Positions 18,254-27,038 of a DNA stretch of 64,000 nucleotides are shown piece after piece. The position numbers and the translations under genes were made by a program. The notes beneath the pieces were generated by a model. The model did no database searches and was not told where the DNA came from. It saw nothing but the letters and a program-made list of their open reading frames with translations. The DNA is from HGM04593 sp045646845 (GTDB lineage: Bacteria; Bacteroidota; Bacteroidia; Bacteroidales; Bacteroidaceae). Where the stretch lies: assembly GCA_045646845.1 (NCBI GenBank), contig JAZRLO010000025.1, positions 1-64,000 on the forward strand, read 5' to 3'. Position 1 is the first letter of the stretch. Each line of letters opens with the position of its first letter.

Positions 18254-18396
18254 CATATAACAACAGGAGGATAACACAGCAAGTTCACCTGCTAAGTCTG
18301 CATCTATAGATGATTTGAATTACACAATTGGCACCCTAAAGGCAGGAAGTATTTATTTGATGCCATTAAGTTTTCAGTTAACAACAGGCATAAAAA

Positions 18397-18423
18397 AGAG
18401 CGGCGACCATTGGTCGCCGCTCT
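18397..18423 (-). terminator. Terminator of the exbB-exbD operon
   Basis: A 13-bp perfect inverted repeat (AGAGCGGCGACCA and its complement). On the minus strand it is followed by TTTTTT. Confidence 0.85.
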
Positions 18424-18437
18424 CTATCATAAGATAA

Positions 18438-18923
18438 TCAATTGCTCTTTTCAACAAGTTTGTCGGCAGAGTAAAGGACATTGAGCGCACCTGCTTGGCG
18501 AAGCTCCATCTTGACATCGGTAACGATACCCATGTCCGCTGTCTGGTTCACCTTGAGCGCAACCTTCATTCTGGCCTGATCGACCTGTTTCATGCTCTTG
18601 CGTCCATCATTGACAAAGTCACGGACTTCATTGATTCCTGAGATTTTGTCATTCAGCTGGATGCAGTTTCTTTCACCGAACCTTGACCTGTCCTCAGCCT
18701 TTGTAGGAACACCTACATAAACGTTGATTACAGATGACTTATGCTCGATTTCAGTAAGCACTCTTTCACTACCCTTAGGCAACTTTACATCCACTTTCAC
18801 CTCCTCCTCACGCATTGATGTTACAATCATGAAGAAGAACAGGATTGAGAATATAAGGTCAGGCAATGATGAGGTATTCAATTCAGGCATTTCTGCCTTC
18901 TCTTTATTTCCAAATTTGCTCAT
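18438..18923 (-). CDS. exbD: ExbD/TolR family protein (second copy)
   Basis: 161 aa. Part of an inner-membrane proton channel that energises TonB or Tol. One N-terminal membrane helix (LPDLIFSILFFFMIVTSM) with the channel Asp in SSLPDLIF, then a periplasmic domain containing an insert rich in charged residues. Last gene of the operon, 5 nt after the first exbD. Confidence 0.92.
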   Translation of the reverse strand: MSKFGNKEKAEMPELNTSSLPDLIFSILFFFMIVTSMREEEVKVDVKLPKGSERVLTEIEHKSSVINVYVGVPTKAEDRSRFGERNCIQLNDKISGINEVRDFVNDGRKSMKQVDQARMKVALKVNQTADMGIVTDVKMELRQAGALNVLYSADKLVEKSN

Positions 18924-18928
18924 AACAC

Positions 18929-19573
18929 TTACTTTGTATATTCACGAGGCTCCGCCTCTGAAATCATAATCGGATAAGCCAAACGGCATACCATCTGCTG
19001 GTTCTCATCAAGTTCCTCGAAAGGAATACCGTATCTTGCCTCTGACAAGCTGTCTCTTAATTCGGTGTAAGCCTCATAAAGCTGAGCCTGCACATCGAAG
19101 TATAGCTGATACTGGGTTGCTCGGTCGGTCTGCAAAGAGATGACGTGTTTCTTGGCTACAAGAATTTCACCGGGACCTTCAATGTCCGAAGCAGGCAACG
19201 TATGTACAATATTAGCATTATCAACATACTCTATGGTATCCTTTGACAAAGCCGGGTACATATCAAGGTTGTCGCGGTTGGTGATGAAAGTCTTTGCAAG
19301 ATCCTTCAACTCCGAAACCTCTACCTCCTCACCGGCTCTGTCGCCGAGAGTAACCATCACCTTGTTGTTCATGTTCACAAAAACCGTAAAGTTATTGCGT
19401 TTGAACACCTTGGGAGGCTCAACCTCATCTTCGGGAGGCTTTGGAAGACGTACATCAAGACCCAAAGAAGAGTTCATTGATGTCACGACCAAGAAAAAGA
19501 TCAGCAGGATGAACGAGATATCGGCCGTTGAACTGGCGTTGATACCCGGAACTTTTCTTTTGCTTTTTCCCAT
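18929..19573 (-). CDS. exbD: ExbD/TolR family protein (first copy)
   Basis: 214 aa. The N-terminal helix ASSTADISFILLIFFLVVTS carries the channel Asp; the preceding KRKVPGIN is the usual start. The periplasmic part is longer than typical ExbD (about 140 aa), with an insert around 85-160. Two unlike ExbD proteins with one ExbB is the usual Bacteroidetes arrangement, where many TonB-dependent receptors must be powered. Confidence 0.93.
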   Translation of the reverse strand: MGKSKRKVPGINASSTADISFILLIFFLVVTSMNSSLGLDVRLPKPPEDEVEPPKVFKRNNFTVFVNMNNKVMVTLGDRAGEEVEVSELKDLAKTFITNRDNLDMYPALSKDTIEYVDNANIVHTLPASDIEGPGEILVAKKHVISLQTDRATQYQLYFDVQAQLYEAYTELRDSLSEARYGIPFEELDENQQMVCRLAYPIMISEAEPREYTK

Positions 19574-19597
19574 CTTATTTATTAATCGATTAAAGGA

Positions 19598-20053
19598 TTA
19601 TTTTTTACCAATGTTTCTCTTGATATTGCAAAGACCAATCAAAGAAGCAAAGAGACAGATTGCAAACAGCATATACTGTATTACAAGTATAGCATCTACA
19701 TTTGATGCAGAGATAGCTATCGCAACAACTGTCAGTACACATACAAGAGCCATCGGGAGCATACCCTGGATAGTATCCTTGGGATCCTGAACAATTCTCT
19801 TGGCGAAAGACACGAGACCCAGGATAACTGTCACAGCCAACGCAAGAACGAAGATGCCATAACAAGCATACAGCAAGAGGTCCGTATAAGCCGGATATGT
19901 CAAATCACCAGCCATATTCTCGCGCATTTCAGCTGGAACTTCCAAAACCTTAGCCTCTCCGAAGAAGAAGAAGAGAGCAAAGACTGCAACAGAAGCCAGC
20001 ATCAATGCTACAAGAACATATTTTGAAATTAATGCATATTTATCAGCTTTCAT
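19598..20053 (-). CDS. Membrane protein of the ExbB-ExbD operon
   Basis: 151 aa with four predicted membrane helices (about 10-30, 58-80, 98-115, 122-140). No known motif. Its position between exbB and the two exbD genes, with short gaps on both sides, implies a part in the same proton-channel complex or its assembly; this is inference from context. Confidence 0.75.
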   Translation of the reverse strand: MKADKYALISKYVLVALMLASVAVFALFFFFGEAKVLEVPAEMRENMAGDLTYPAYTDLLLYACYGIFVLALAVTVILGLVSFAKRIVQDPKDTIQGMLPMALVCVLTVVAIAISASNVDAILVIQYMLFAICLFASLIGLCNIKRNIGKK

Positions 20054-20075
20054 AATTGAAGTTATTTAGCTGTTA

Positions 20076-20870
20076 TTACTTCTTGAGGTTATACTTTGCC
20101 AACAGGTCAAGGAGTGTGATTGAAGAATCCTCCATATCGGCAACGATGTTCTCGATCTTGGTAAGAATGAAGTTGTAGAATACCTGGAGTACGAGAGCTA
20201 CGATGATACCGTAGATTGTTGTGATAAGCGCAACCTTCATACCGGCAGCAACGACAGTCGGAGAGATGTCACCGGCAGCCTGGATATCGTCGAATGCCTG
20301 CACCATACCGATCACAGTACCCAAGAATCCGAGAGAAGGAGCCATAGCAATGAACAGAGTCACCCATGAGCAGTTCTTCTCGAGCTTAGAAGCCTGAAGG
20401 CTACCGTAAGAAACTACTGAACGTTCAACTGTGTCAAGACCGTCGTCGATGCGGAGAAGACCCTGATAGCAGATTGAAGCAACAGGACCTGCAGTATTAC
20501 GGCAGATGTTCTTTGCGCCCTCAACGTCATTGTTTGCCAATGCGTCAGCGATACGTGCCATGAGACGCTTTGTATTTACTCTTGAGAAGCTCAGATAGAT
20601 GATACGCTCAACACAGAAAGCAAGACCCAAAATCATTGCAATAGCAACGAGTGCCATGAACTCGGGACCACCCTCAACGAACTTTGTCTTGAGTCCTTTG
20701 TGTACACCAACGAGAGCGCCGCCCTCTTCTGCCGCAGCCTCATCATTAGCCGCAGTTGTAGCAGTTACTTCCTCTGTCTGGTTGGCTGGAGCAGCCTCCT
20801 GAGCACAAACAGGTGTTGTTCCTATCGCGAACAGACCTAAAAATGCAGCAATTGCAAAAAACTTTTTCAT
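20076..20870 (-). CDS. exbB: ExbB/TolQ/MotA proton channel protein
   Basis: 264 aa. A signal-like N-terminus ending APVCAQEAA, then a helix at about 65-85 and the paired ExbB helices with WVTLFIAMAPSLGFLGTVIG and MKVALITTIYGIIVALVLQV. Forms the pentameric channel with ExbD. First gene of the operon. The tRNA-Ser gene lies 57 nt upstream on the same strand and may share its transcript. Confidence 0.94.
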   Translation of the reverse strand: MKKFFAIAAFLGLFAIGTTPVCAQEAAPANQTEEVTATTAANDEAAAEEGGALVGVHKGLKTKFVEGGPEFMALVAIAMILGLAFCVERIIYLSFSRVNTKRLMARIADALANNDVEGAKNICRNTAGPVASICYQGLLRIDDGLDTVERSVVSYGSLQASKLEKNCSWVTLFIAMAPSLGFLGTVIGMVQAFDDIQAAGDISPTVVAAGMKVALITTIYGIIVALVLQVFYNFILTKIENIVADMEDSSITLLDLLAKYNLKK

Positions 20871-20927
20871 TTTGTGTAATTTTTAGAAATTAGTATTTTA
20901 AGTTAATTATTCCAATATATTCCAGCG

Positions 20928-21015
20928 CGGAAAGAGGGGGATTCGAACCCCCGATACGCTTTTGACGTATACACGCTTTCCAGGCGTGCCTCTTCAACCA
21001 CTCGAGCATCTTTCC
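20928..21015 (-). tRNA. tRNA-Ser (GGA anticodon)
   Basis: On the minus strand the acceptor stem GGAAAGA pairs with TCTTTCC. Anticodon stem CACGC/GCGTG closes a loop containing GGA. A long variable arm (TACGTCAAAAGCGTA) marks a class II tRNA, and GGGGGTTCGAATCCCCC is the T-arm. 88 nt; CCA is not encoded. Confidence 0.97.
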
Positions 21016-21082
21016 CTGCGACAATCGACAGCTAATCGGGTGCAAGTTACAACATTTTCCTTAAACCGCGCTCTATTTCACG

Positions 21083-21091
21083 GCAAAAGTA
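21083..21091 (-). promoter_or_regulatory. Promoter box for tRNA-Ser
   Basis: Minus-strand TACTTTTGC, 68 nt before the mature tRNA 5' end. Confidence 0.5.
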
Positions 21092-21239
21092 GTTTTTTTT
21101 TTCAAATCCATAAACATTTCTTCAAAAATGATTGTCCGAAAAGGCAAAATTTAAATGTTATAAGTTTTTTTAACATTTTAGAAGTAACAAGAGAGAAAAG
21201 TTTGGGACAGGATTTATAAAACACTAAAGAATTAATCAT

Positions 21240-21248
21240 TATTTTTGC
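21240..21248 (+). promoter_or_regulatory. Promoter box for lpxK-punA-thiL
   Basis: TATTTTTGC, 33 nt before the lpxK ATG. A Shine-Dalgarno-like AAGGAG (21267-21272) is present, unusually clear for this genome, and supports the chosen start. Confidence 0.5.
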
Positions 21249-21280
21249 ATAAATATTAACGATGCTAAGGAGTTTGTCCG

Positions 21281-22363
21281 ATGATTGAGAGAGAAAGAGG
21301 ATTTTCAAAAACACTGATTGACATGGTAAACCCGTACACTTGGGTCATGGCAGCAAGAAACAAAGCATTTGACCTGGGCTTGCTCAAAAGCAGGAAACCG
21401 GACATGCCGACAATATGCATCGGCAACATAACTGTCGGGGGAACTGGAAAGACGCCCCACACGGAATACCTTATAAGGTTGCTTAAGAAAAAGTTCCGCA
21501 CAGCTGTACTCAGCCGCGGTTACGGGCGCGAAAGCAAAGGATACATCAAGGCCGCCCCTATGGCTACAATGTCGCAGATAGGGGACGAACCGTTCCAAAT
21601 AAAGAACAAATTCCATGACATTGATGTTGCAGTATGCGAGAAGAGGGTGAAAGGTATTGAATTGCTTGCAGCCGAACGGCCGGCTCCGCAGGTGATTCTT
21701 CTCGACGATGCCTTTCAGCACAGATACGTCAAGGCAGGGCTTAACATACTGCTTATAGACAGCAAGCGTCCGTTATGGCAGGACTGCGTACTTCCGTTCG
21801 GAAGAATGCGCGAGAGCCTTACCGGCATAAAACGCGCCGATGTTGTCATCATAACCAAGTGCGAAGGGCTCACCCTTGACCAGAAAAGATGGTGCTGCGA
21901 ATATCTCGACAACATGAAGAAGGGTATCCCGGTATTCTTCTCCGCCGTACGCTACGGCGAGGCATACCCGATGTTCGGAACAGGCAAGAACGCCCCCATA
22001 CCCATTGAGGAGGGAACGGAAGTACTGCTTGTCACCGGCATTGCAAAGCCGGAACCGCTGAAGGAGGAGATTGAAAGCCGCGGCGCGCATACTGAACTCA
22101 TCAGATATGCCGACCACCACAACTTCACCGAAGGGAACATCGCCGGAATAACAGGCAAGTTCCGCTCAATGAAGGGCGAGAAGAAGATTATAGTCACGAC
22201 TGAGAAAGATGCCACGCGCCTCCTCTCAAGAGCCGACATTCCCGCCGACATAAAGGAGAGGATTTACGTGATGCCCATAGAAATAAAGATACTGGACGGA
22301 GACGAAAGAATGTTTAACCAAATAATTATAGACTATGTTACAGAAAATTCAAGAAACCGCTGA
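21281..22363 (+). CDS. lpxK: Tetraacyldisaccharide 4'-kinase
   Basis: Phosphorylates the lipid A precursor at the inner membrane to give lipid IVA. 360 aa. P-loop GNITVGGTGKTPH at about 49-61, SRGYGRESKGY, and LLDDAFQHRYVKAGLNILLI with the catalytic Asp-Asp region. The hydrophobic N-terminal helix (IDMVNPYTWVMAARN) is the usual membrane-associating segment. It overlaps punA by 29 nt. Confidence 0.95.
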   Translation: MIERERGFSKTLIDMVNPYTWVMAARNKAFDLGLLKSRKPDMPTICIGNITVGGTGKTPHTEYLIRLLKKKFRTAVLSRGYGRESKGYIKAAPMATMSQIGDEPFQIKNKFHDIDVAVCEKRVKGIELLAAERPAPQVILLDDAFQHRYVKAGLNILLIDSKRPLWQDCVLPFGRMRESLTGIKRADVVIITKCEGLTLDQKRWCCEYLDNMKKGIPVFFSAVRYGEAYPMFGTGKNAPIPIEEGTEVLLVTGIAKPEPLKEEIESRGAHTELIRYADHHNFTEGNIAGITGKFRSMKGEKKIIVTTEKDATRLLSRADIPADIKERIYVMPIEIKILDGDERMFNQIIIDYVTENSRNR

Positions 22364-23144
22364 ATTCCTACGCGGCAAGATGACTACAGCCCCAGAGACC
22401 GCCATAATCCTGGGAACCGGACTTGGAAGCCTCGTGAACGAAATAACAGACAAATATGAGATTGAGTACAAGGATATACCGAACTTCCCGCTCTCAACAG
22501 TGGAGGGACACTCCGGCAAGCTCATATTCGGCAAATTGGGCAACAAGGAGATAATGGCAATGCAGGGCCGTTTCCACTTCTACGAAGGCTACTCAATGAA
22601 GGAGGTAACGTTCCCTGTACGCGTAATGCGCGAATTGGGCATCAAGACCCTCTTCGTATCGAACGCCGCAGGCGGCATGAACCCCGATTTTCTCATCGGT
22701 GACCTCATGATCATCAACGACCACATCAACTTCTTCCCCGAGCACCCGTTGCGCGGCAAGAACATCCCTTACGGAGACCGTTTCCCCGACATGAGCGCGG
22801 CATACGACAAGCAGCTCATTGCAATGGCAAAGGAGATAGCTGCCGAGAAGGGCATCCGCGTGGTAGAGGGTATTTACCTAGGCACACAGGGCCCGACTTT
22901 CGAGACACCGGCCGAGTACCGCATGTTCCACCGCATGGGCGGTGACGCCGTAGGCATGTCAACGGTTCCCGAAGTAATCGTAGCGCGCCACTGCGGAATA
23001 CGCGTGTTCGGAATCTCCGTCATCACCGACCTTGGCGTTGAAGGCATTGTCGTAGAGTGCAGCCACGAGGAGGTACAGAAGGCCGCAGATGAGGCACAGC
23101 CAAAGATGACAACAATTTTCCGCGAGATAATAAACAGAGCATAA
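22335..23144 (+). CDS. punA: Purine nucleoside phosphorylase
   Basis: Phosphorolysis of (deoxy)guanosine and inosine. 269 aa. IILGTGLGSLVNEI (phosphate site), TVEGHSGKL, SNAAGGMNPDF and GTQGPTFETPAEYRM with GDAVGMSTVPE are the family signatures of trimeric PNP. The start lies inside lpxK, so translation is coupled. Confidence 0.96.
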   Translation: MLQKIQETAEFLRGKMTTAPETAIILGTGLGSLVNEITDKYEIEYKDIPNFPLSTVEGHSGKLIFGKLGNKEIMAMQGRFHFYEGYSMKEVTFPVRVMRELGIKTLFVSNAAGGMNPDFLIGDLMIINDHINFFPEHPLRGKNIPYGDRFPDMSAAYDKQLIAMAKEIAAEKGIRVVEGIYLGTQGPTFETPAEYRMFHRMGGDAVGMSTVPEVIVARHCGIRVFGISVITDLGVEGIVVECSHEEVQKAADEAQPKMTTIFREIINRA

Positions 23145-23153
23145 AGGCCGGCC

Positions 23154-24188
23154 ATGAACACGACAAAACGTACTGAAATATCCTCATTGGGCGAATTCGG
23201 GCTTATAGAGAAACTCACAAAGGAGCTCGCCGCCACAAACAGGGAAACGGTAAAGGGAGTCGGTGACGATGCCGCCATCCTGCAGTTCAGCGAAGATGAC
23301 GAAGTCCTTGTCACCACAGACCTCCTTATGGAGGGAGTACATTTCGACCTCACCTATTTTCCACTGAAGCACCTCGGTTACAAGGCCGTCATAGCAAACA
23401 TCTCCGACATATATGCGATGAACGGAACCCCGAAACAGATAACAGTTTCTCTGGCGTTGAGCCGGAAGTTCTGCATCGAAGACATTGAAGAGCTTTACGC
23501 CGGAATGAAACTTGCCTGCGGAGAGTACGGAGTAGATATAATAGGCGGCGACACCACATCGTCGCTTACAGGACTTGCCATAAGCATAACGGCTATAGGA
23601 ACAGCCCCAAAAGGCACATCCGTAAAGAGAGGAGGAGCAAAAGAGACCGACCTCATATGCGTAACCGGCAACCTGGGTGCCGCATACATGGGACTACAGT
23701 TGCTCGAACGTGAGAAGATAGCGACAGCCGGCAAGGACATGCAGCCAGACTTCCAGGGCAAGGAATACATTCTGGAGCGTCAGCTTAAGCCCGAAGCCCG
23801 CAAAGAGGTCATCGACAAGCTGCGCGAAGAAAACGTGATTCCTACCGCCATGATGGATATAAGCGATGGTCTCTCGTCCGAGCTTATGCACATATGCAAG
23901 CAAAGCAAAGCGGGATGCCGCATATACGAGGAACGCATCCCCATTGACTATCAGACGGCCATAATGGCAGAGGAGCTCAACCTCAACGTCATAACCTGCG
24001 CCCTGAACGGCGGCGAGGACTACGAACTGTTGTTCACAGTCCCCATCGCAGACCATGAAAAGGTCGCAGCAATGAAGGATGTCAGAGTCATCGGCCACAT
24101 AGTAAAGGAAGAGATGGGGCTTGCCCTCATCACCCGTGACGGAGCCGAAATAGAGCTCAAGGCACAGGGCTGGACACCGCAAGAATAA
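23154..24188 (+). CDS. thiL: Thiamine-monophosphate kinase
   Basis: Makes thiamine diphosphate from thiamine monophosphate. 344 aa. GVGDDAAIL, VTTDLLMEGVHFD, GYKAVIANISDIYAMNG and GGDTTSS are ATP/Mg sites; the later MMDISDGLSSELMHI and GGEDYELLFTV complete the PurM-like fold. 9 nt after punA. Confidence 0.96.
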   Translation: MNTTKRTEISSLGEFGLIEKLTKELAATNRETVKGVGDDAAILQFSEDDEVLVTTDLLMEGVHFDLTYFPLKHLGYKAVIANISDIYAMNGTPKQITVSLALSRKFCIEDIEELYAGMKLACGEYGVDIIGGDTTSSLTGLAISITAIGTAPKGTSVKRGGAKETDLICVTGNLGAAYMGLQLLEREKIATAGKDMQPDFQGKEYILERQLKPEARKEVIDKLREENVIPTAMMDISDGLSSELMHICKQSKAGCRIYEERIPIDYQTAIMAEELNLNVITCALNGGEDYELLFTVPIADHEKVAAMKDVRVIGHIVKEEMGLALITRDGAEIELKAQGWTPQE

Positions 24189-24193
24189 GCCGT

Positions 24194-24412
24194 ATGATAC
24201 TGCACACCGTAGTTCAGGCAATGTTCCTGCTGACAGGCATCATAGCCCTGATGGCATCGCTGTTCGACTGGGAGTGGTTCTTTACAACAGAAAACACCCG
24301 TTTTCTGGTAAACAGACTCGGACGCACAGGTGCCCGGTGGGTATATGGAATCATCGGGACCTTATTTATTGCCGCCGCGCTCTATTTCTACTACCGTATA
24401 AACGTACTATAA
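24194..24412 (+). CDS. Small two-helix membrane protein, Imm17-like
   Basis: 72 aa with helices at about 5-22 and 49-67. The pattern ALMASLFDWEWFF...LVNRLGRTGARWVYGIIG resembles the Imm17 family, predicted immunity proteins with two membrane helices and a W.WF motif. No polymorphic toxin gene lies nearby; instead it closes the lpxK-punA-thiL operon 5 nt after thiL. It may be a stray immunity gene or have an ordinary envelope role. Family call from memory of the motif. Confidence 0.55.
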   Translation: MILHTVVQAMFLLTGIIALMASLFDWEWFFTTENTRFLVNRLGRTGARWVYGIIGTLFIAAALYFYYRINVL

Positions 24413-24520
24413 GAAGAGGGTGACCCAAAAGTTATTTTACAAAGAATGCAATCCCCATCAGAATATACTCTGGTGGGGATTACTCGTTCAAAAGGAGGGC
24501 TTTTGGGTCACCCTCTTCTT
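24411..24520. repeat. 110-bp element bounded by perfect 21-bp inverted repeats
   Basis: Positions 24411-24431 are exactly complementary to 24500-24520. A second hairpin is nested inside (AATCCCCA at 24450-24457 with TGGGGATT at 24474-24481). It starts on the stop codon of the small membrane gene. It could be a very long terminator stem or a MITE-like insertion. Confidence 0.6.
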
Positions 24521-24643
24521 ATTGAGGTTCGAATAAACAAGCGTAACGACAAAATAGCCTTTTTAGTCAACCTCTTCTCTTGTATATCTCTACGGCATAC
24601 ACATTTTCCCTAATCACCCGATAACTCTTTTATAATGTATTAA

Positions 24644-25747
24644 TCAGCGCGTTCCCACAATCTTTGTTTCCGGCAACTCTGCATTACGCTTCGCAGTCTT
24701 TTCCACCAATGCCGCGGCAACTTGGATAAATGCCTGTCCATCGGGAGTGTCGGCCTTCATGGCGATGGGGATACCGGCATCACCGCTTTCACAGATGCTC
24801 TGCACAAGGGGAATCTGGCCAATAAGGGGGATATTATAGGCTTCGGCCATACGCTTGCCGCCCTCTTTTCCGAAGATATAGTATTTGTTGCCAGGCAGTT
24901 CGGCAGGAGTAAACCACGCCATGTTCTCGACAAGACCGAGGATGGGGACCGCAACCTTTTCGTTGATGAACATATTCACACCTTTTATAGCAGCCGCAAG
25001 GGAAACCTCCTGCGGTGTGGTAACCACAACGGCACCGGTAAGGGCAAGACACTGCACGATGGTAAGGTGTATGTCGCTTGTTCCGGGAGGAAGGTCAATG
25101 AGGAAATAGTCAAGTTCTCCCCAGTTGGCATCGGCGATGAGCTGTTTCAGGGCATTACTTGCCATACCGCCGCGCCAGAGTATAGCCTGCTCGGGATCGA
25201 CAAAGAAACCTATCGAGAGGATTTTCACTCCGAATTTTTCAATGGGCTGTATTAGGTCACGCCCGTCGATGTTCTCGCTGTAGGGGCGTTCATCCTCCAC
25301 GCTGAACATTTTGGGAATTGAAGGTCCGAATATGTCAGCGTCAAGAAGACCCACTTTATATCCCAGACGCGCGAGTGCGATGGCAAGATTGGCGGAAACC
25401 GTTGACTTGCCTACTCCGCCCTTACCCGATGATATTGCAATAACATTCTTTACCTGCGGCAGGAACTTGCCCACCTCGGGGCGCGCAGCCTGACGGCTCA
25501 CGACGCTTATGTTTCCCTCTATTTCTACCTCTTTGCCCACATACATATGTATGGCAGCTTCGGCAGATTTGACCACAGAGCGGATGAAGGGGTCGGTGGG
25601 TTTGTCGAAGATGAGAGAAAAGCTCACCTTGTTGCCGTCGATGCGTATGTTATCATCGACCATTTCGGCCTCGACAAGATTCTTGCCGTTGCCCGGATAG
25701 CGCACCTTCTCGAGCGCATCAAGTATAAGTTTAGGATATAATGCCAT
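24644..25747 (-). CDS. apbC: Mrp/ApbC family Fe-S cluster carrier ATPase
   Basis: 367 aa. An N-terminal MIP18 (DUF59) domain of about 90 residues, then a deviant Walker A, SSGKGGVGKSTVSANLAIAL, and DADIFGPSIPKMF, LIDLPPGTSDIHLT. Binds and transfers Fe-S clusters. The CxxC typical of some members is not obvious. Preceded on its 5' side by heptamer repeats. Confidence 0.92.
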   Translation of the reverse strand: MALYPKLILDALEKVRYPGNGKNLVEAEMVDDNIRIDGNKVSFSLIFDKPTDPFIRSVVKSAEAAIHMYVGKEVEIEGNISVVSRQAARPEVGKFLPQVKNVIAISSGKGGVGKSTVSANLAIALARLGYKVGLLDADIFGPSIPKMFSVEDERPYSENIDGRDLIQPIEKFGVKILSIGFFVDPEQAILWRGGMASNALKQLIADANWGELDYFLIDLPPGTSDIHLTIVQCLALTGAVVVTTPQEVSLAAAIKGVNMFINEKVAVPILGLVENMAWFTPAELPGNKYYIFGKEGGKRMAEAYNIPLIGQIPLVQSICESGDAGIPIAMKADTPDGQAFIQVAAALVEKTAKRNAELPETKIVGTR

Positions 25748-25754
25748 AATTATT

Positions 25755-25899
25755 AAAGGTGAAAGGTGAAAAGTGAAAAGTGAAAGGTGAAAGCTGCGGT
25801 TAAGCGAGCAAAAGCCAAGTTTGCTTGAGCTTTTACAGCGAGCTTTCCGTTTTCAATATTCCTCTTTCAGCCTTCAGTTTTCAGTTTTCAGTTTTCAAA
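25755..25899. repeat. Two facing heptamer arrays
   Basis: Six units of AAAGGTG/AAAAGTG (25755-25796) and, after about 70 bp, five units of TTTCAGT type (25865-25899). Read on one strand the arrays are GAAAAGT and, inverted, GAAAACT, so they can pair imperfectly. They fill most of the 147-nt gap between the Mrp and Dabb genes. Confidence 0.75.
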
Positions 25900-26197
25900 T
25901 TACATAGTCAGCCTCTGCACGGCCCTCAGTTATACCTTTGAAATATGCTGCCACCGCCACGTGTGCCGGATGCACTTTGTAGCGTTCCATTGCATCGGCG
26001 TCGTCGAATGCCGAAACGAGCACGGCATCGTAAGCAGTGCCTGCCACACAGACATTCACGCCCACCTCGAGCGAACGGATTTCGGGAACCACGCCGACCA
26101 GAGCCTCAAGATTCTCCTTCACCCAAAGAGCATGCTCCTTCTTACTCTTGCCGTTTGCGCCGTCGATAAAGCGCCACATCACTATATGCTTGAACAT
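25895..26197 (-). CDS. Dabb family (stress-responsive alpha/beta barrel) protein
   Basis: 100 aa ferredoxin-like fold. It begins MFKHIVMWRFIDGA, the usual FKHIV.WR start, and continues with LRSLEVGVNV-type strand residues, YDAVLVSAFDDADAMERY and HPAHVAVAAYF. Dabb proteins form dimeric barrels; most bacterial members have no proven substrate. It lies 70 nt after trmB. Confidence 0.88.
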   Translation of the reverse strand: MFKHIVMWRFIDGANGKSKKEHALWVKENLEALVGVVPEIRSLEVGVNVCVAGTAYDAVLVSAFDDADAMERYKVHPAHVAVAAYFKGITEGRAEADYVI

Positions 26198-26267
26198 TTT
26201 TATAATATTTAGATACTGTTATTCTGAAAAACTCCGATAAAAAGAGGTATAAATGTAAAACACCCTG

Positions 26268-27026
26268 TCACTTGCCCGTCTCGAGCGAACTGCGCTTCTC
26301 GCGGCCATAGCTACGGTATTCATCGAGTTCAATCTCCACATTCGGCTCCTGATACTGTTCCTTTGCCGGCAGATTGAAGGATATGTATTTGATTGTTATA
26401 CCGCGCGAGAGCCACTGTGACTCATAGTAGGTACGTATCTTAAGAACCTCGCTGACCACCTCCTGACCATGGACATCCTCTATGCACTCAACTACAGGCA
26501 GAGCATTCACTTCAGTGATATACTTTGTATATGTAAACATGAAGTTACTGTCTGTTTTCAGGTGCACGATTGCATCGGTTGCAAGAATGTTCCTGTAGCG
26601 CGCCAGGAAGAGCGACGAAGTAAGACGCTTGGTATATTTCTTCATCTGCGGATCGGGGAATGTGAGCCATATCTCGCTCACCTCACCTGCCGCGAACAGA
26701 CGGTCTATAATTTCGATATTGGTACGCAGAAAGCCCACATTGGCAAGAGCGGCCTCCTTGGCCTCTGTCGCCCCTGTCCACATACGCGCACCTTTTATAT
26801 CAACGCCGATGAAGTTCTTCTCGGGGTATTGCTTCGCAAGAGCCACCGTATATTCTCCCCTGCCGCAGCCCAATTCAAGCACAATCGGGTTGTCGTTCTT
26901 GAAGAACTCGCGTTTCCAGTTGCCCTTCATGGGGAATGCAACGTCATCGACCACCGAATAGGGATGCTCTATGACATTGTCATATGATGCCATATCGGCA
27001 AATTTCTTAAGTTTTCCTTTACCCAT
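26268..27026 (-). CDS. trmB: tRNA (guanine-N7-)-methyltransferase
   Basis: Makes m7G46 in tRNA. 252 aa. SAM site LELGCGRGEYTVALA, GVDIKGARMWTGATEA, and the substrate motif WLTFPDPQMKKYTKRL. It has a C-terminal extension of about 25 residues rich in charged amino acids. 12 nt after ilvE, so probably one operon. Confidence 0.95.
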   Translation of the reverse strand: MGKGKLKKFADMASYDNVIEHPYSVVDDVAFPMKGNWKREFFKNDNPIVLELGCGRGEYTVALAKQYPEKNFIGVDIKGARMWTGATEAKEAALANVGFLRTNIEIIDRLFAAGEVSEIWLTFPDPQMKKYTKRLTSSLFLARYRNILATDAIVHLKTDSNFMFTYTKYITEVNALPVVECIEDVHGQEVVSEVLKIRTYYESQWLSRGITIKYISFNLPAKEQYQEPNVEIELDEYRSYGREKRSSLETGK

Positions 27027-27038
27027 ATATCATTCTTT

